Positions 7,123-15,259 of a DNA stretch of 36,920 bases are shown one piece after another. The stretch is from DAOTTI01 sp034437795 (GTDB taxonomy: Bacteria; Chloroflexota; UBA11872; UBA12225): NCBI GenBank assembly GCA_034437795.1, contig DAOTTI010000290.1, positions 1-36,920 of the forward strand, given 5' to 3'. The position numbers and the translations under genes were made by a program. The notes beneath the pieces are model-generated. The model was not told where the DNA came from and did not search any database. It was given only the letters and a program-made list of their open reading frames with translations. Numbering within the stretch: position 1 is the first letter of the stretch; each line of letters opens with the position of its first letter.

Positions 7123-8496
7123 ATGTTCTACGACCAGGCAACAATTGAGGTCAAGGCCGGAGACGGCGGTGACGGGGTGGTGCACTGGCGCCGCGAGAAG
7201 TACGTGCCCAGAGGCGGGCCGGACGGCGGCGACGGGGGGCGCGGGGGAAGCGTCTATCTCGTCGGTGACCCGTCGGTCAATACGCTCCTGGCGTTCCGGT
7301 ACAAGCGCCATTTCAAGGCCCAGAGCGGCCAGCCGGGCGCGGGCCAGAAACGCCACGGCGCCGCCGGAGCCGACCTGCTCATCCCCGTGCCCCTGGGCAC
7401 GGTGGTGCGTGACGCCGCCACCGGCGAGGTGCTGGGCGACATCACCGAGCCGGGGCAGCGGGTCCTGGTAGCGCGGGGCGGCCGCGGCGGGCTGGGTAAC
7501 GTCCACTTCGCCACCGCCACCCAGCGCGCGCCAGAGATCGCGCTCAAGGGGGAGCCGGGCGAGGAGCGCGTGCTCCAGCTCGAGCTACGGTCCATTGCCG
7601 ACGTGGGACTGGTGGGCTACCCCAACGCCGGCAAGTCGTCCCTCCTGGCGGCCATCAGCGCCGCCCGCCCCAAGATTGCCGACTATCCCTTCACTACGCT
7701 GGAGCCGAACCTGGGGGTGGCCGGCATCGACGACCAGTCGTTCGTCGTCGCCGATATCCCCGGGCTGATTGAAGGCGCCCACCGCGGCGTCGGCCTGGGT
7801 CTGCAGTTTCTGCGCCACATCGAGCGCACGCGCCTGCTGGTGCACGTCCTGGACGCGGCAGGGACGGAAGGGCGCGATCCCCTGCAGGACTTCGAGCGTG
7901 TGAACGCCGAGCTGGCCGAGTACTCGGCCGAGCTGGCCAGGCGCCCCCAGATCGTTGCAGCCAATAAGATGGATCTGCCGGCCGCGCGGGCTAACTGGCC
8001 CCGCATCAAGGCGGCGCTGGAGGCGCAGGGCGTGCCGGCCTTCCCCATCTCGGCAGCGACGCGCGAAGGGCTGGAGCCTCTGCTCCGCGCCATCGCGGGG
8101 AAGCTAGCCGAGATCCGCCGCGCGGAGGCCGAGCGCGCCGCCGCTGAGGCCGCCACGCTCGACCAGTACGAGACGTTGGCCGGCCACCGCGTCTACTCGC
8201 CCCTGGCCCAGTCGCGCGAGTTCAGCATTGAGCGCACCGGCGACGGGGTGTTCCGCGTGCGCGGCCCCGCCGCCGAGCGACTGGCCGCGACCGTCGACCT
8301 CGAGAGCGAGGCGGGCGTGCGCTACCTGTACCAGCGCCTGCGCCAGCTTGGCGTGACCCAGGCCCTGGAGCAGGCTGGCGCCCAGCCGGGGGACACGGTG
8401 CGCATCGGCGACCGCGAGATCCAGTGGCTGGCCCACCTCCTCCCGCCTCCCCGTCGGCGCCGGACGGCCAGAGAGCGCAAGCTCGGCGTCCGGTAG
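7123..8496 (+). CDS. obg: GTPase Obg/CgtA, ribosome assembly
   Basis: Essential GTPase that binds the 50S subunit and links ribosome assembly to stringent control, which fits the nearby relA. The 457-residue product begins with the glycine-rich Obg fold (1-158; GDGGDG, GGPDGGDGGRGG). The G domain follows: G1 GYPNAGKSS (165-173), G2 TT (191-192), G3 DIPG (211-214), G4 NKMD (281-284), G5 SAA (310-312). An OCT-type C-terminal domain (about 355-435) ends in the typical GDTVRIGDREIQW stretch, then a basic tail RRRRTARERK. There is no Shine-Dalgarno; the TATA element 6 nt upstream suggests a leaderless message. Start MFYDQA is the family's standard N-terminus. Confidence 0.98.
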   Translation: MFYDQATIEVKAGDGGDGVVHWRREKYVPRGGPDGGDGGRGGSVYLVGDPSVNTLLAFRYKRHFKAQSGQPGAGQKRHGAAGADLLIPVPLGTVVRDAATGEVLGDITEPGQRVLVARGGRGGLGNVHFATATQRAPEIALKGEPGEERVLQLELRSIADVGLVGYPNAGKSSLLAAISAARPKIADYPFTTLEPNLGVAGIDDQSFVVADIPGLIEGAHRGVGLGLQFLRHIERTRLLVHVLDAAGTEGRDPLQDFERVNAELAEYSAELARRPQIVAANKMDLPAARANWPRIKAALEAQGVPAFPISAATREGLEPLLRAIAGKLAEIRRAEAERAAAEAATLDQYETLAGHRVYSPLAQSREFSIERTGDGVFRVRGPAAERLAATVDLESEAGVRYLYQRLRQLGVTQALEQAGAQPGDTVRIGDREIQWLAHLLPPPRRRRTARERKLGVR

Positions 8497-8925
8497 CCCG
8501 GATTTCCTGTCGTCCGCTTCACAGCATGCCAGCATACCGCGCCGGGCGGCAGCCCCCGCTCAGAGCCGGCAACGGGGTGTGCGCAACCATTCCGGACGGC
8601 GCCAGGCCTTGCCGTCGTTGCCTCCTCCCATATCGGAGTGGGGGTGGCGGGGCCCAGCCGAACGGCGGTGGCCGGCGTTCCCCATCGCCGTGTCGGAGAG
8701 GGGGCTAGGGGGTGAGGTCACTCCTCACTCCCGGCCCAGCCCCACGGCGGTGGCGGGCGTGCCCCCGCGCCGTAGCGGAGCGGGGCGGGGGGGCCAAGCC
8801 CTACGGTGGGGCAGGGTGGGGCAGGGGTGCGGCGCGGCCCCGACCGAAGGGGGTGCGGTCCCTCCTCTCCCGCGTGCCGGTGAAAACTGCCCTCCCTCCC
8901 GGCCCCCGCGCCGGTCGGCGATGGC
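8497..8925. repeat. Intergenic gap with degenerate tandem hairpin repeats
   Basis: No gene is supported. From about 8630 to 8880 the sequence is built of degenerate units of about 65-75 bp, of the form AGCC-n-ACGGCGGTGGC followed by a CCCC...CCGTGTCGGAGAGGGGG hairpin and GGGGGTGAGGTC. The hairpin at 8680-8704 is degenerate; a second unit follows at about 8730-8790. The 34-nt block at 8828-8861 recurs at 33791-33824 with two mismatches. Related units are at 28028-28180 and 33738-33762. It separates the convergent obg and sugar-transferase genes. Confidence 0.7.
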
Positions 8926-10305
8926 TCAGTACGCCCCCTTCCCCTTCAGCACGACAGGGATGGTCTTGAAGAGGATGACCAGGTCCAGCAGAGGCGAGTA
9001 GTTCTGGATGTAGTAGATGTCGTACTCGACGTTCTTGTGCAGGGGCTTCTCCGCCCGCCCATTGACCTGCCACCAACCGGTAATGCCGGGCGGGACGGCA
9101 AAGCGCTTGCGCTGCCAGGGCTCGTAGCGTTCCACGATCCACGGCTGCTCGGGGCGGGGTCCCACCAGGCTCATCTCCCCCACGATCACGTTCCAGAGGT
9201 TGGGGAGCTCGTCTAGGCTCCACCGGCGCAGGATGCGCCCGACGCGCGTCCGGCGCGGGTCCGCGGGGTCCTTATACCGCTGCTCCTGGTCGGCTCCGTC
9301 GTACATCGTGCGGAACTTCCACATGCGGAACAGGCGCCCGTTCTGCCCCACGCGCCAGGGGCCGTAGAACACCGGCCCGGGCGAATCGAGCTTGATCGCC
9401 AGGGCCACCGCCGCCATCAGGGGCGAAAGCACGACCAGCGCCGCTACGGCGATCACCAGATCGAAGAGGCGTTTCATCGCCAGGTCGAGGCCGGTGATGG
9501 CTGGATCACGGATGCCGATCAGGGGCACGCCCCAGAAGTCCTCCACCCGGGCGCGGGCCGAGATCATCTGGAACCGTTCGGGCACGATCCGCACCTGCAC
9601 CGGCAGGGGCAGCAGGTCCAGAGCCAGTCGCACGATCTTCTCATGCTCCCGTGCCGGCAGGGCCACGATCACGTCATCGATCTGGTGCCGCTGCACGAGC
9701 TGCACCACCTCCGCCGTCGTGCCCAGCACGGGATGGCCCAGCACCGGCCGGCCGGCGCGGGACGGATCATCGTCGGCAAAGCCGACCAGCGAAAGGCCAC
9801 TCCACGGATGAGTGGCAATCAGGGAGGCGATCTCCTGCCCCACGTCGCCGGCGTCGACGATCAGCAGACGCCGTCCCGCGTGGCCGGACGCGGCTAGCCA
9901 GTTGAGCAGCACCCGCGCCGCCAGCCGGAAGTTCAGCAGCAGGAGTAGGTCCAGGACCACAAAGTAGGCCAGCAGGAGCCGCGAGATGAACCGGAACTCA
10001 AAGGCGTAGAAGAAGCCGATCAGGACCAGGGTAGAGACGGCCACCGCCGGCGCCACCGCGCGTAGCTCGTCCAGGTAGGTGCGGGTGCGCCGCGAGTCGT
10101 AGGCGCCGAAGAAGCGCAGAAAGAATGGCCAGATGACGGCAGCCGCCAGCAGGATCGGTGGCTTGATGAAGGGACCGGGCGCCACCGGCCCGCCGTATGG
10201 CAGAGTGTGGCGTGCCCAGTCGGCCGCCAGGAGCGCTAGACAGGTCAGCCCCGCGTCGGCGACGAAGAGGAGCGCAAGCAGCCGGTCGGCGAAACCCTTG
10301 AGCAT
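8926..10305 (-). CDS. Polyprenyl-phosphate sugar-1-phosphate transferase (initiating enzyme)
   Basis: Starts glycan assembly by moving a sugar-1-phosphate from a nucleotide sugar onto undecaprenyl phosphate in the inner membrane. The 459-residue product has about four N-terminal membrane helices (10-130), a CoA-binding-like Rossmann domain (about 145-250), one more helix (LFDLVIAVAALVVLSPLM, near 270) and the catalytic bacterial sugar transferase domain. That domain has the diagnostic WKFRTM, DELPNLWNVIVGEMSLVGPRP and PGITGWWQVNGR blocks. The length and domain order fit the WbaP/WcaJ class. The sugar substrate cannot be told from sequence. Upstream lies a 278-bp gap with a CTAG element and a 44-bp palindrome, so the gene probably has its own promoter rather than reading through from the GT4 genes. 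Confidence 0.92.
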   Translation of the reverse strand: MLKGFADRLLALLFVADAGLTCLALLAADWARHTLPYGGPVAPGPFIKPPILLAAAVIWPFFLRFFGAYDSRRTRTYLDELRAVAPAVAVSTLVLIGFFYAFEFRFISRLLLAYFVVLDLLLLLNFRLAARVLLNWLAASGHAGRRLLIVDAGDVGQEIASLIATHPWSGLSLVGFADDDPSRAGRPVLGHPVLGTTAEVVQLVQRHQIDDVIVALPAREHEKIVRLALDLLPLPVQVRIVPERFQMISARARVEDFWGVPLIGIRDPAITGLDLAMKRLFDLVIAVAALVVLSPLMAAVALAIKLDSPGPVFYGPWRVGQNGRLFRMWKFRTMYDGADQEQRYKDPADPRRTRVGRILRRWSLDELPNLWNVIVGEMSLVGPRPEQPWIVERYEPWQRKRFAVPPGITGWWQVNGRAEKPLHKNVEYDIYYIQNYSPLLDLVILFKTIPVVLKGKGAY

Positions 10306-10386
10306 AGGATCGGTAACGCACCCCTGCGGCGCCCGCAGCCCTACAACCGTGCTCCGGATGCGCCGGACCGATTTAGACCGGATCAG

Positions 10387-10473
10387 CTAGTGCTAGCTCC
10401 GACCACCTTCCCGGTACAGCCGCCATTGCTTCAGGAGACGGGATGCCAGGGAGGTCGCCGGATGCGGCACTAG
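10387..10473. repeat. CTAG-ended ~88-bp element, copy 1 (diverged)
   Basis: An 87-bp segment starts with CTAGTGC and ends with the reverse complement GCACTAG. Read in reverse complement, it shares further blocks (GCGACCTCC, GGGAAGG-like) with the copies at 24840 and 27187. Size and ends argue for the same family even though the middle has diverged. CTAG at both ends may be a duplicated target site. Confidence 0.55.
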
Positions 10474-10527
10474 AGATGTGGCGCGCCGTCTGCGGTGCCC
10501 GCATTGTACAACGGGCGTCCGGACGAA

Positions 10528-10571
10528 CCTGGTGCGGGCGGCATGTGGTCCCACATGCCGCCCGCACCAGG
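10528..10571. repeat. 44-bp near-perfect palindrome
   Basis: Two 21-bp arms (10528-10548 and 10551-10571) are exact reverse complements around a 2-bp centre. The left arm begins CCTGGTGCGGGCGG. It lies 12 bp beyond the stop codon of the minus-strand GT4 gene. It may end that operon's transcript by a Rho-independent-like or exonuclease-blocking structure, but no T-run follows. Confidence 0.75.
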
Positions 10572-10583
10572 CGCGTGCCCGCC

Positions 10584-11912
10584 TCAGGCCGTGGCAAGCA
10601 GCGCCTGGTACAGCGCGGCCGTCTGCGCCACCATGCGCTCCACCGAGAAGCGCGCCAGCACATCGCGGCGGCCCGCCTCGGCCAGGCGCCGCGCCTCCGC
10701 CGCGTCGGCGAGCAGGCCCAGCACGGCGGCGGCCAGGGCCGCCGCATCGCCGGCTGGCGCCAACAGGCCCGTCTCCCCGTGGCGAATGATGTCGCGCGTC
10801 CCGACCACGTCGGTCGCCACCACCGGCGTGCCCGCAGCCAGCGCTTCAATCACGGAATAGACCAGCCCCTCGAACCGCGACGTGAGCAGGAAGACGTCCC
10901 AGGCGGCCATCAGCTCGCGAGCGTCGGGCCGGTAGCCGAGAAACTGCACCCGGCCCTCCAGCCCCAGCACACGGACCATAGCGCGCACCTCCCGCTCCTG
11001 CTCGCCCCCCCAGATCCAGATAAAGCGCACGTCCGGACGCGCTTGGGCCACCAGCGCGGCCGTACGCAGCCAGGTGCCGGGATCCTTCTGCGCCGTCATG
11101 CGTGAGACCGTGCCGACAATGGGGCCGTCGCCCCAGCCCTCGCGCTGGCGCAGGGCCGCCCGCTCGGGGAGGGCGGTCTCCGCGGAAACGATCCCGTTGG
11201 GGATCGTCGCCAGCCGCTCCGCCGGCACGATCTTACGGGCAAGGGCGGTCTGCGCCTCCGTGGGCGAGAGGGCGATCAGCCGGTCGGTGATCCGGCCTAG
11301 CGCCTGCTCGGTACCCAGAAAGAGGCCGCGGCGGAGCGCGCTGCCGGGGGTGAGAAAGGCGAAGCCGTGGGGCGTGTAGACGATCCGCGGGCGCCGGCCG
11401 GAGAGCAGCGCGGCCGTGCGGGCCACCGCCCCTGCAATCGAGGAATGGGCGTGGACGATCGGGTAGCGCTCGCGCCGGATGAGATGCGCCAGACGCAGCA
11501 CGGCGCGCAGGTTGGCGGCGGCCACCGGCGAGCGGCGCATGGACACCTCATGCGTGGGGATCCTCGCTATGCGGAGATCATCCCAGAAGGAGATGTCGCC
11601 GATGGCCTGGTCGCGGACGCGCGGGCAAGCCACCTCCACCTCCCAGCCGGCGGCACGCAGGCCCAGCGCCAGATCGTACAGGTGGCGCTTCGTCCCACCG
11701 ATGGTGGCCTCCAGTACCTGAAGGATGCGCCGCGGCCGGCAGAGCGGGCTCTGGGACAGATCCTGGAGTGGACCCGGCGCCAGGCCGCCCGCGGCGCCAC
11801 GCCGCCCATCTGGCGCGTGCCCCGCGAGTGACGACGGCATCGCCACGCCGCTCTCTCGCCGGCTCCCTCCTTCCGCCGGCACGGCCGCCGGAGGCGCGTG
11901 TGCCGCCGCCAT
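10584..11912 (-). CDS. Glycosyltransferase family 4 (GT-B fold)
   Basis: Cytosolic or membrane-associated retaining glycosyltransferase that adds a sugar from a nucleotide donor to a growing lipid-linked glycan. The 442-residue product starts with a 60-residue Pro/Ala/Gly-rich stretch of doubtful reality. The GT-B core begins at RRILQVLEATIGGTKRHL, with HAHSS and PNGI in the N-lobe and the C-lobe EX7E motif in RFEGLVYSVIEALAAGTPVVATD. The ATG at 11912 directly follows the TAG of the upstream glycosyltransferase (stop 11915-11913), which argues for translational coupling; an in-frame ATG at 11840 is a possible alternative. The acceptor and donor are unknown. Confidence 0.9.
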   Translation of the reverse strand: MAAAHAPPAAVPAEGGSRRESGVAMPSSLAGHAPDGRRGAAGGLAPGPLQDLSQSPLCRPRRILQVLEATIGGTKRHLYDLALGLRAAGWEVEVACPRVRDQAIGDISFWDDLRIARIPTHEVSMRRSPVAAANLRAVLRLAHLIRRERYPIVHAHSSIAGAVARTAALLSGRRPRIVYTPHGFAFLTPGSALRRGLFLGTEQALGRITDRLIALSPTEAQTALARKIVPAERLATIPNGIVSAETALPERAALRQREGWGDGPIVGTVSRMTAQKDPGTWLRTAALVAQARPDVRFIWIWGGEQEREVRAMVRVLGLEGRVQFLGYRPDARELMAAWDVFLLTSRFEGLVYSVIEALAAGTPVVATDVVGTRDIIRHGETGLLAPAGDAAALAAAVLGLLADAAEARRLAEAGRRDVLARFSVERMVAQTAALYQALLATA

Positions 11913-13100
11913 CTAGCGCCTCACCTTCTCCGCCAGCGCCTCGCGGTAGACCGCCATCGTCTCGTCCACCATGCGGTCGGCGGTGAAGCGCTCGCGCACC
12001 CGCCGGTAGCCGTTGTTCCCCAGCCGGCGCCGTTCGGCCGGATCGCGGCAGAGCCGGATGATCGCCCCCGCCAGCGCCTGCGGGTCTCGCGGCGGCACCA
12101 GGATGCCCGTCTCTCCATCGACTACAACCTCGGGGACCGCCGAGACGCGAGTGGCCACCACCGGCTTGCTGGCCGCCATGGCCTCAGCGAAGACCAGGCC
12201 AAAGCCCTCCCAGAGGGACGCCAGCACGAAGATGTCGCAGGCCGCCATCAGGCGGGGCACGTCCCGACGTTCGCCGGTGAAGATGATCTTGCCCGCCAGG
12301 TCCGGCTCGGCGGCCTTGCTGCGTAGCTGCCGAACGTAGTCCTCGCTCCCCTGCTGGGCAGCGCCGACGACCACCAGCCGCGCATCCGGTATCTGCCGGC
12401 ACACCTCGCGCATGGCGTCGAAGAGGTAGGGATGTCCTTTCTGGGGGTCAAGGCGCGCCACGCACAGCAGGAATGGCCCCGCGGGCGGCAGATCCAGCTC
12501 GCGCCGGATCTCGCGCACCTGGGAATCTAGCAGGGCCAACGGCCGGTTCATGGAGATGCCGTAGTACACGCGCCGGATCTTGGCCGCCGGGACCCGCCCC
12601 ACCTCCACCATGTAGCGCCCAACGTGGTCGGAGACGACGATGACGCGGTCGTCCAGACGCGAGAGCCAGCCGTGCAGGCGCGCCACCCAGGGGCGGCGCA
12701 GGACGGCCTCGTCGTTGTGCTTGGAGGCGATGGTGACGCGCGCCCCGCCAAACCGGCCGGCGATCGCCCCAAAGGCGTCGGCCTTCAGCAGGTGGGTGTG
12801 CAGCACGTGGGGCTTGAATGCGGAGACCAGCCCCCACAGTCGGCCGAGCAGGGCCGCCGACGTGGTGGTATCGATGGCCAGGGCGGTGGGGAACGGCGTC
12901 ACCTCACGGAACTCCTCCACCATCTCCGGATCCTTCAGGTAGGCCAGCTCCAGCGTGTGGCCCCGCCGCTTCTGCCCGCGCATCAGCTCCAGCAGGTGGG
13001 TCTGCGCCCCACCCCGCGCCAGCGAGGTGATGACGTGCAGGATGCGCAGGCGCTCTCCCCCGCCAGACTTCTGGTCGACAGCAGCGGCAGCAGCAGCCAT
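11913..13100 (-). CDS. Glycosyltransferase family 4 (GT-B fold)
   Basis: Second GT4 enzyme, 395 residues, probably adding another sugar to the same lipid-linked oligosaccharide. The N-lobe begins RILHVITSLARGGAQTHLLEL with the typical GG-loop, HTHLLKADAFG and SKHND. The C-lobe has CVARLDPQKGHPYL and the EX7E motif in EGFGLVFAEAMAASKPVVATRV, and ends in the usual helix. It is the first gene of a two-gene unit; the next gene starts on the base after its stop codon. A 13-bp inverted repeat at 13159-13210 lies between it and the upstream epimerase. Confidence 0.92.
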   Translation of the reverse strand: MAAAAAAVDQKSGGGERLRILHVITSLARGGAQTHLLELMRGQKRRGHTLELAYLKDPEMVEEFREVTPFPTALAIDTTTSAALLGRLWGLVSAFKPHVLHTHLLKADAFGAIAGRFGGARVTIASKHNDEAVLRRPWVARLHGWLSRLDDRVIVVSDHVGRYMVEVGRVPAAKIRRVYYGISMNRPLALLDSQVREIRRELDLPPAGPFLLCVARLDPQKGHPYLFDAMREVCRQIPDARLVVVGAAQQGSEDYVRQLRSKAAEPDLAGKIIFTGERRDVPRLMAACDIFVLASLWEGFGLVFAEAMAASKPVVATRVSAVPEVVVDGETGILVPPRDPQALAGAIIRLCRDPAERRRLGNNGYRRVRERFTADRMVDETMAVYREALAEKVRR

Positions 13101-13158
13101 CAGTCCAGCGACGCCTCGGGCACAGTCAGAACTTCCGCCAGGGCCATTCGTTCATCTC

Positions 13159-13210
13159 GCGGGCGGGGGGCTTCATCCTACTCCTCCATCCCGTGCGGCC
13201 CCCCGCCCGC
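13159..13210. repeat. 13-bp perfect inverted repeat in the gap before the GT4 pair
   Basis: GCGGGCGGGGGGC (13159-13171) is exactly complementary to 13198-13210 with a 26-nt loop. It lies downstream of the stop of the epimerase at 13309 and upstream of the GT4 start at 13100, all on the minus strand, so it may attenuate or end transcription between them. No T-run follows. A smaller direct repeat AGCTCTGTAA flanks the epimerase stop near 13287-13308. Confidence 0.55.
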
Positions 13211-13308
13211 CGGCCGCCGGCTTTGGGCGCCCTCGTCCATACCTGCTCCATGGTCATTCCCCGCCACGCTTCGTGATCAAGCCCCAAGCTCTGTAAACAG
13301 CTCTGTAA

Positions 13309-14175
13309 TCAGTCCCCGCGGATGGTCGCCTGGACCCCCTGCTCGAAGGAGGTGAGCCGGTCGGGGAGGCGGAAGGTGCGGCGCAGGCGGCCGATGTCGC
13401 CCACGAAGTCCCCCGCCAGCCGGCCCGGCACGTCCTGAAACTGGGGCGTGCGTCCCAGCATGCGCCCGATGGTCTCCGCCATCGCTCGCACGGAGAGGAT
13501 GTCATCGCCACCCAGGTTAACCAGATGATGCCCCTCGGCGGCGAGCGCCTGCTCGATGACGTCCACCACGTGCGTCACGAAGATGGGGTTGAACCGCGGC
13601 CCGCGCCCTTCCTGGAGCGTCACCGGCTGGCCGTCCCGCACCCGCTGGATCAGCCGCGGCACCAACCGGCGCTGCTGCCCCGGGCCATAGGGGGCAAACA
13701 GGCGCAGGATAGTCGTGCCGAACTCGCCCTGGTACGCCTGCACCAGCCGCTCGGACGCCAGCTTGGTCGCCGCGTAGAGGTCGTCGCCCCGCGGGTAGTC
13801 GTCCTCCCGCCAGGGCCGGTCGCCACCACCGTACACCGATCCCGACGAAGCGAGCACGAATCGCTCGACGCCAGCGCGGCGGGCGTAGTCCAGCAGGCGC
13901 GCCGTGCTCCCCGTGTTCACCTCGAACAACTCGCTCGCCCGCTCGGGAACGGGCACGTTTGCCTGGGCCAGGTGGATGACCGCGCTGGCACGGGGCGGGA
14001 GAGCCGGCGCAATCTCCTGCGCACGGAGGTCGACGAGCACCGGTTCGGCGCCCTGCAGGCGAGCCAGGCGCGCCGGATCGTGGCCGGCGGCGTAGACGCG
14101 GTGGCCGGCGCCCAGCAGCCTGGGGATCAGGTGCCCCGCGATGAACCCCGTGGCCCCCGTCACGACGATGTCCAT
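13309..14175 (-). CDS. NAD(P)-dependent sugar epimerase/dehydratase (extended SDR)
   Basis: Probably interconverts a nucleotide sugar in the cytosol for the glycan locus. The 288-residue product has the Rossmann motif TGATGFIAGHL (6-16, third Gly replaced by Ala), the catalytic Ser in SSGSVYG (110-116) and YAATK (Y134, K138), which is the complete SDR triad. ATG 14175 is chosen because the protein then begins MDIVVTGATG and a GGGAG motif lies 8-12 bases upstream. A longer reading to 14430 would run through the preceding gene. It follows the second epimerase by 40 bp, probably in one operon. Which sugar it acts on cannot be said. Confidence 0.9.
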   Translation of the reverse strand: MDIVVTGATGFIAGHLIPRLLGAGHRVYAAGHDPARLARLQGAEPVLVDLRAQEIAPALPPRASAVIHLAQANVPVPERASELFEVNTGSTARLLDYARRAGVERFVLASSGSVYGGGDRPWREDDYPRGDDLYAATKLASERLVQAYQGEFGTTILRLFAPYGPGQQRRLVPRLIQRVRDGQPVTLQEGRGPRFNPIFVTHVVDVIEQALAAEGHHLVNLGGDDILSVRAMAETIGRMLGRTPQFQDVPGRLAGDFVGDIGRLRRTFRLPDRLTSFEQGVQATIRGD

Positions 14176-14215
14176 GCAGCTTGCTCCCTCGACGCGCGGC
14201 GGCCCCTCAGCCTTC

Positions 14216-15160
14216 TCAGCCATGGGGCATGGCCGGCGGCGCGGGGCGCGCCCCCAGCAGCTGCTCCGCAACCACGCGCCGCATCCCCTCCCGAAACGGC
14301 ACGGTGGCCCGCCAGTGCAGCAGGCGCGACGCCTTCTCGCTAGAGCCAACGCGGCGCACCATCGGCACCTGGACGTCGCGGAACTCCGGCTGGAGCGGTG
14401 AGCCTGCCAGCTCCAATAGGGTAGTGACAACGTCCTTCACCGTCTTCTCCTCCCCGCTGCCGACGTTAAAGACCTCGTCCGTCACCTCGCTCTCCATCGC
14501 CCGTACCGTGGCCGCGGCCACGTCCGTGACGTAGACGAAGTCGAACGACTGCGAGCCGTCACCGTTGATCACCGGCGGCTGGCCCGACGCAATCCGCTTC
14601 AGCACGCTATCTACCAGGCCGTAGCCCATGAACGGCCCGTACACGTTCATGTAGCGCAGGATGACGTACTCTAGGCCGTAGGTCGAGGCGATGGCCCGCA
14701 GCAGGTACTCGCCGGCGATCTTGGACGCCCCGTACATCGTCCGCGCGCCCAGCGGGTGGCGCTCGTCCATCACCTCCAGCGTGTCGCCGTAGACCGATGA
14801 GGCGGATGAGAAGACGATCTTCCGTACGCCCGCACGCTGCGCCGCGTCAAACACGTTGAACGCGCCATCCACGTTGATCTCCAGGCAGGCACGGGGGTGC
14901 TCGGCGCACGGCTGAAGGGCCAGCACGGCCAGGTGGAAGACGCCGTCCACCCCATCAACCGCCTGCTGGACCTGCTCCGGCCGCCGGATGTCCGTGGCGA
15001 CGAACTCCGCGCCGGTACGCTCCGCCAGCGACTCGCCCCTGCCGGGCAGGTCGGCGATGCGCACGCCAGCGCCACTGGCGCAAAGCTGTTCCACCACGTG
15101 GCGGCCGATGAACCCGCCGCCGCCGGTAACCAAGAACCGTTGACCAGATAGCTGCACCAT
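14216..15160 (-). CDS. NAD-dependent nucleotide-sugar epimerase (extended SDR, GalE-like)
   Basis: 314-residue extended SDR, likely a UDP- or GDP-sugar 4-epimerase or dehydratase. TGGGGFIG (12-19) binds NAD; Ser119-121 in FSSASSVYG and YGASK (Y143, K147) complete the active site. The segment RYMNVYGPFMGYGLVDSVLKRI resembles the substrate loop of UDP-glucuronate/UDP-GlcNAc epimerases. ATG 15160 is chosen because it is preceded by AAGGAGA at the right spacing; an earlier in-frame ATG at 15211 adds 17 unconvincing residues. It is first in a two-epimerase unit and divergent from the asparagine synthase gene, with a 16-bp palindrome in between. Confidence 0.92.
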   Translation of the reverse strand: MVQLSGQRFLVTGGGGFIGRHVVEQLCASGAGVRIADLPGRGESLAERTGAEFVATDIRRPEQVQQAVDGVDGVFHLAVLALQPCAEHPRACLEINVDGAFNVFDAAQRAGVRKIVFSSASSVYGDTLEVMDERHPLGARTMYGASKIAGEYLLRAIASTYGLEYVILRYMNVYGPFMGYGLVDSVLKRIASGQPPVINGDGSQSFDFVYVTDVAAATVRAMESEVTDEVFNVGSGEEKTVKDVVTTLLELAGSPLQPEFRDVQVPMVRRVGSSEKASRLLHWRATVPFREGMRRVVAEQLLGARPAPPAMPHG

Positions 15161-15175
15161 GATCTCCTTAAGGCG

Positions 15176-15191
15176 CCCGCGGGCCCGCGGG
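15176..15191. promoter_or_regulatory. 16-bp perfect palindrome between divergent genes
   Basis: CCCGCGGGCCCGCGGG is its own reverse complement and sits in the 99-bp gap between the epimerase start (15160, minus) and the amidotransferase start (15260, plus). Such sites often bind dimeric regulators, but GC-rich palindromes also arise by chance in this genome. No regulator gene is nearby. Confidence 0.3.
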
Positions 15192-15259
15192 ACAAGGGGC
15201 GAGTCTATCAAGGCCGGCCGGCGCCATCTGCTACATTCCGGCCACGGGCGGTCTCACTG

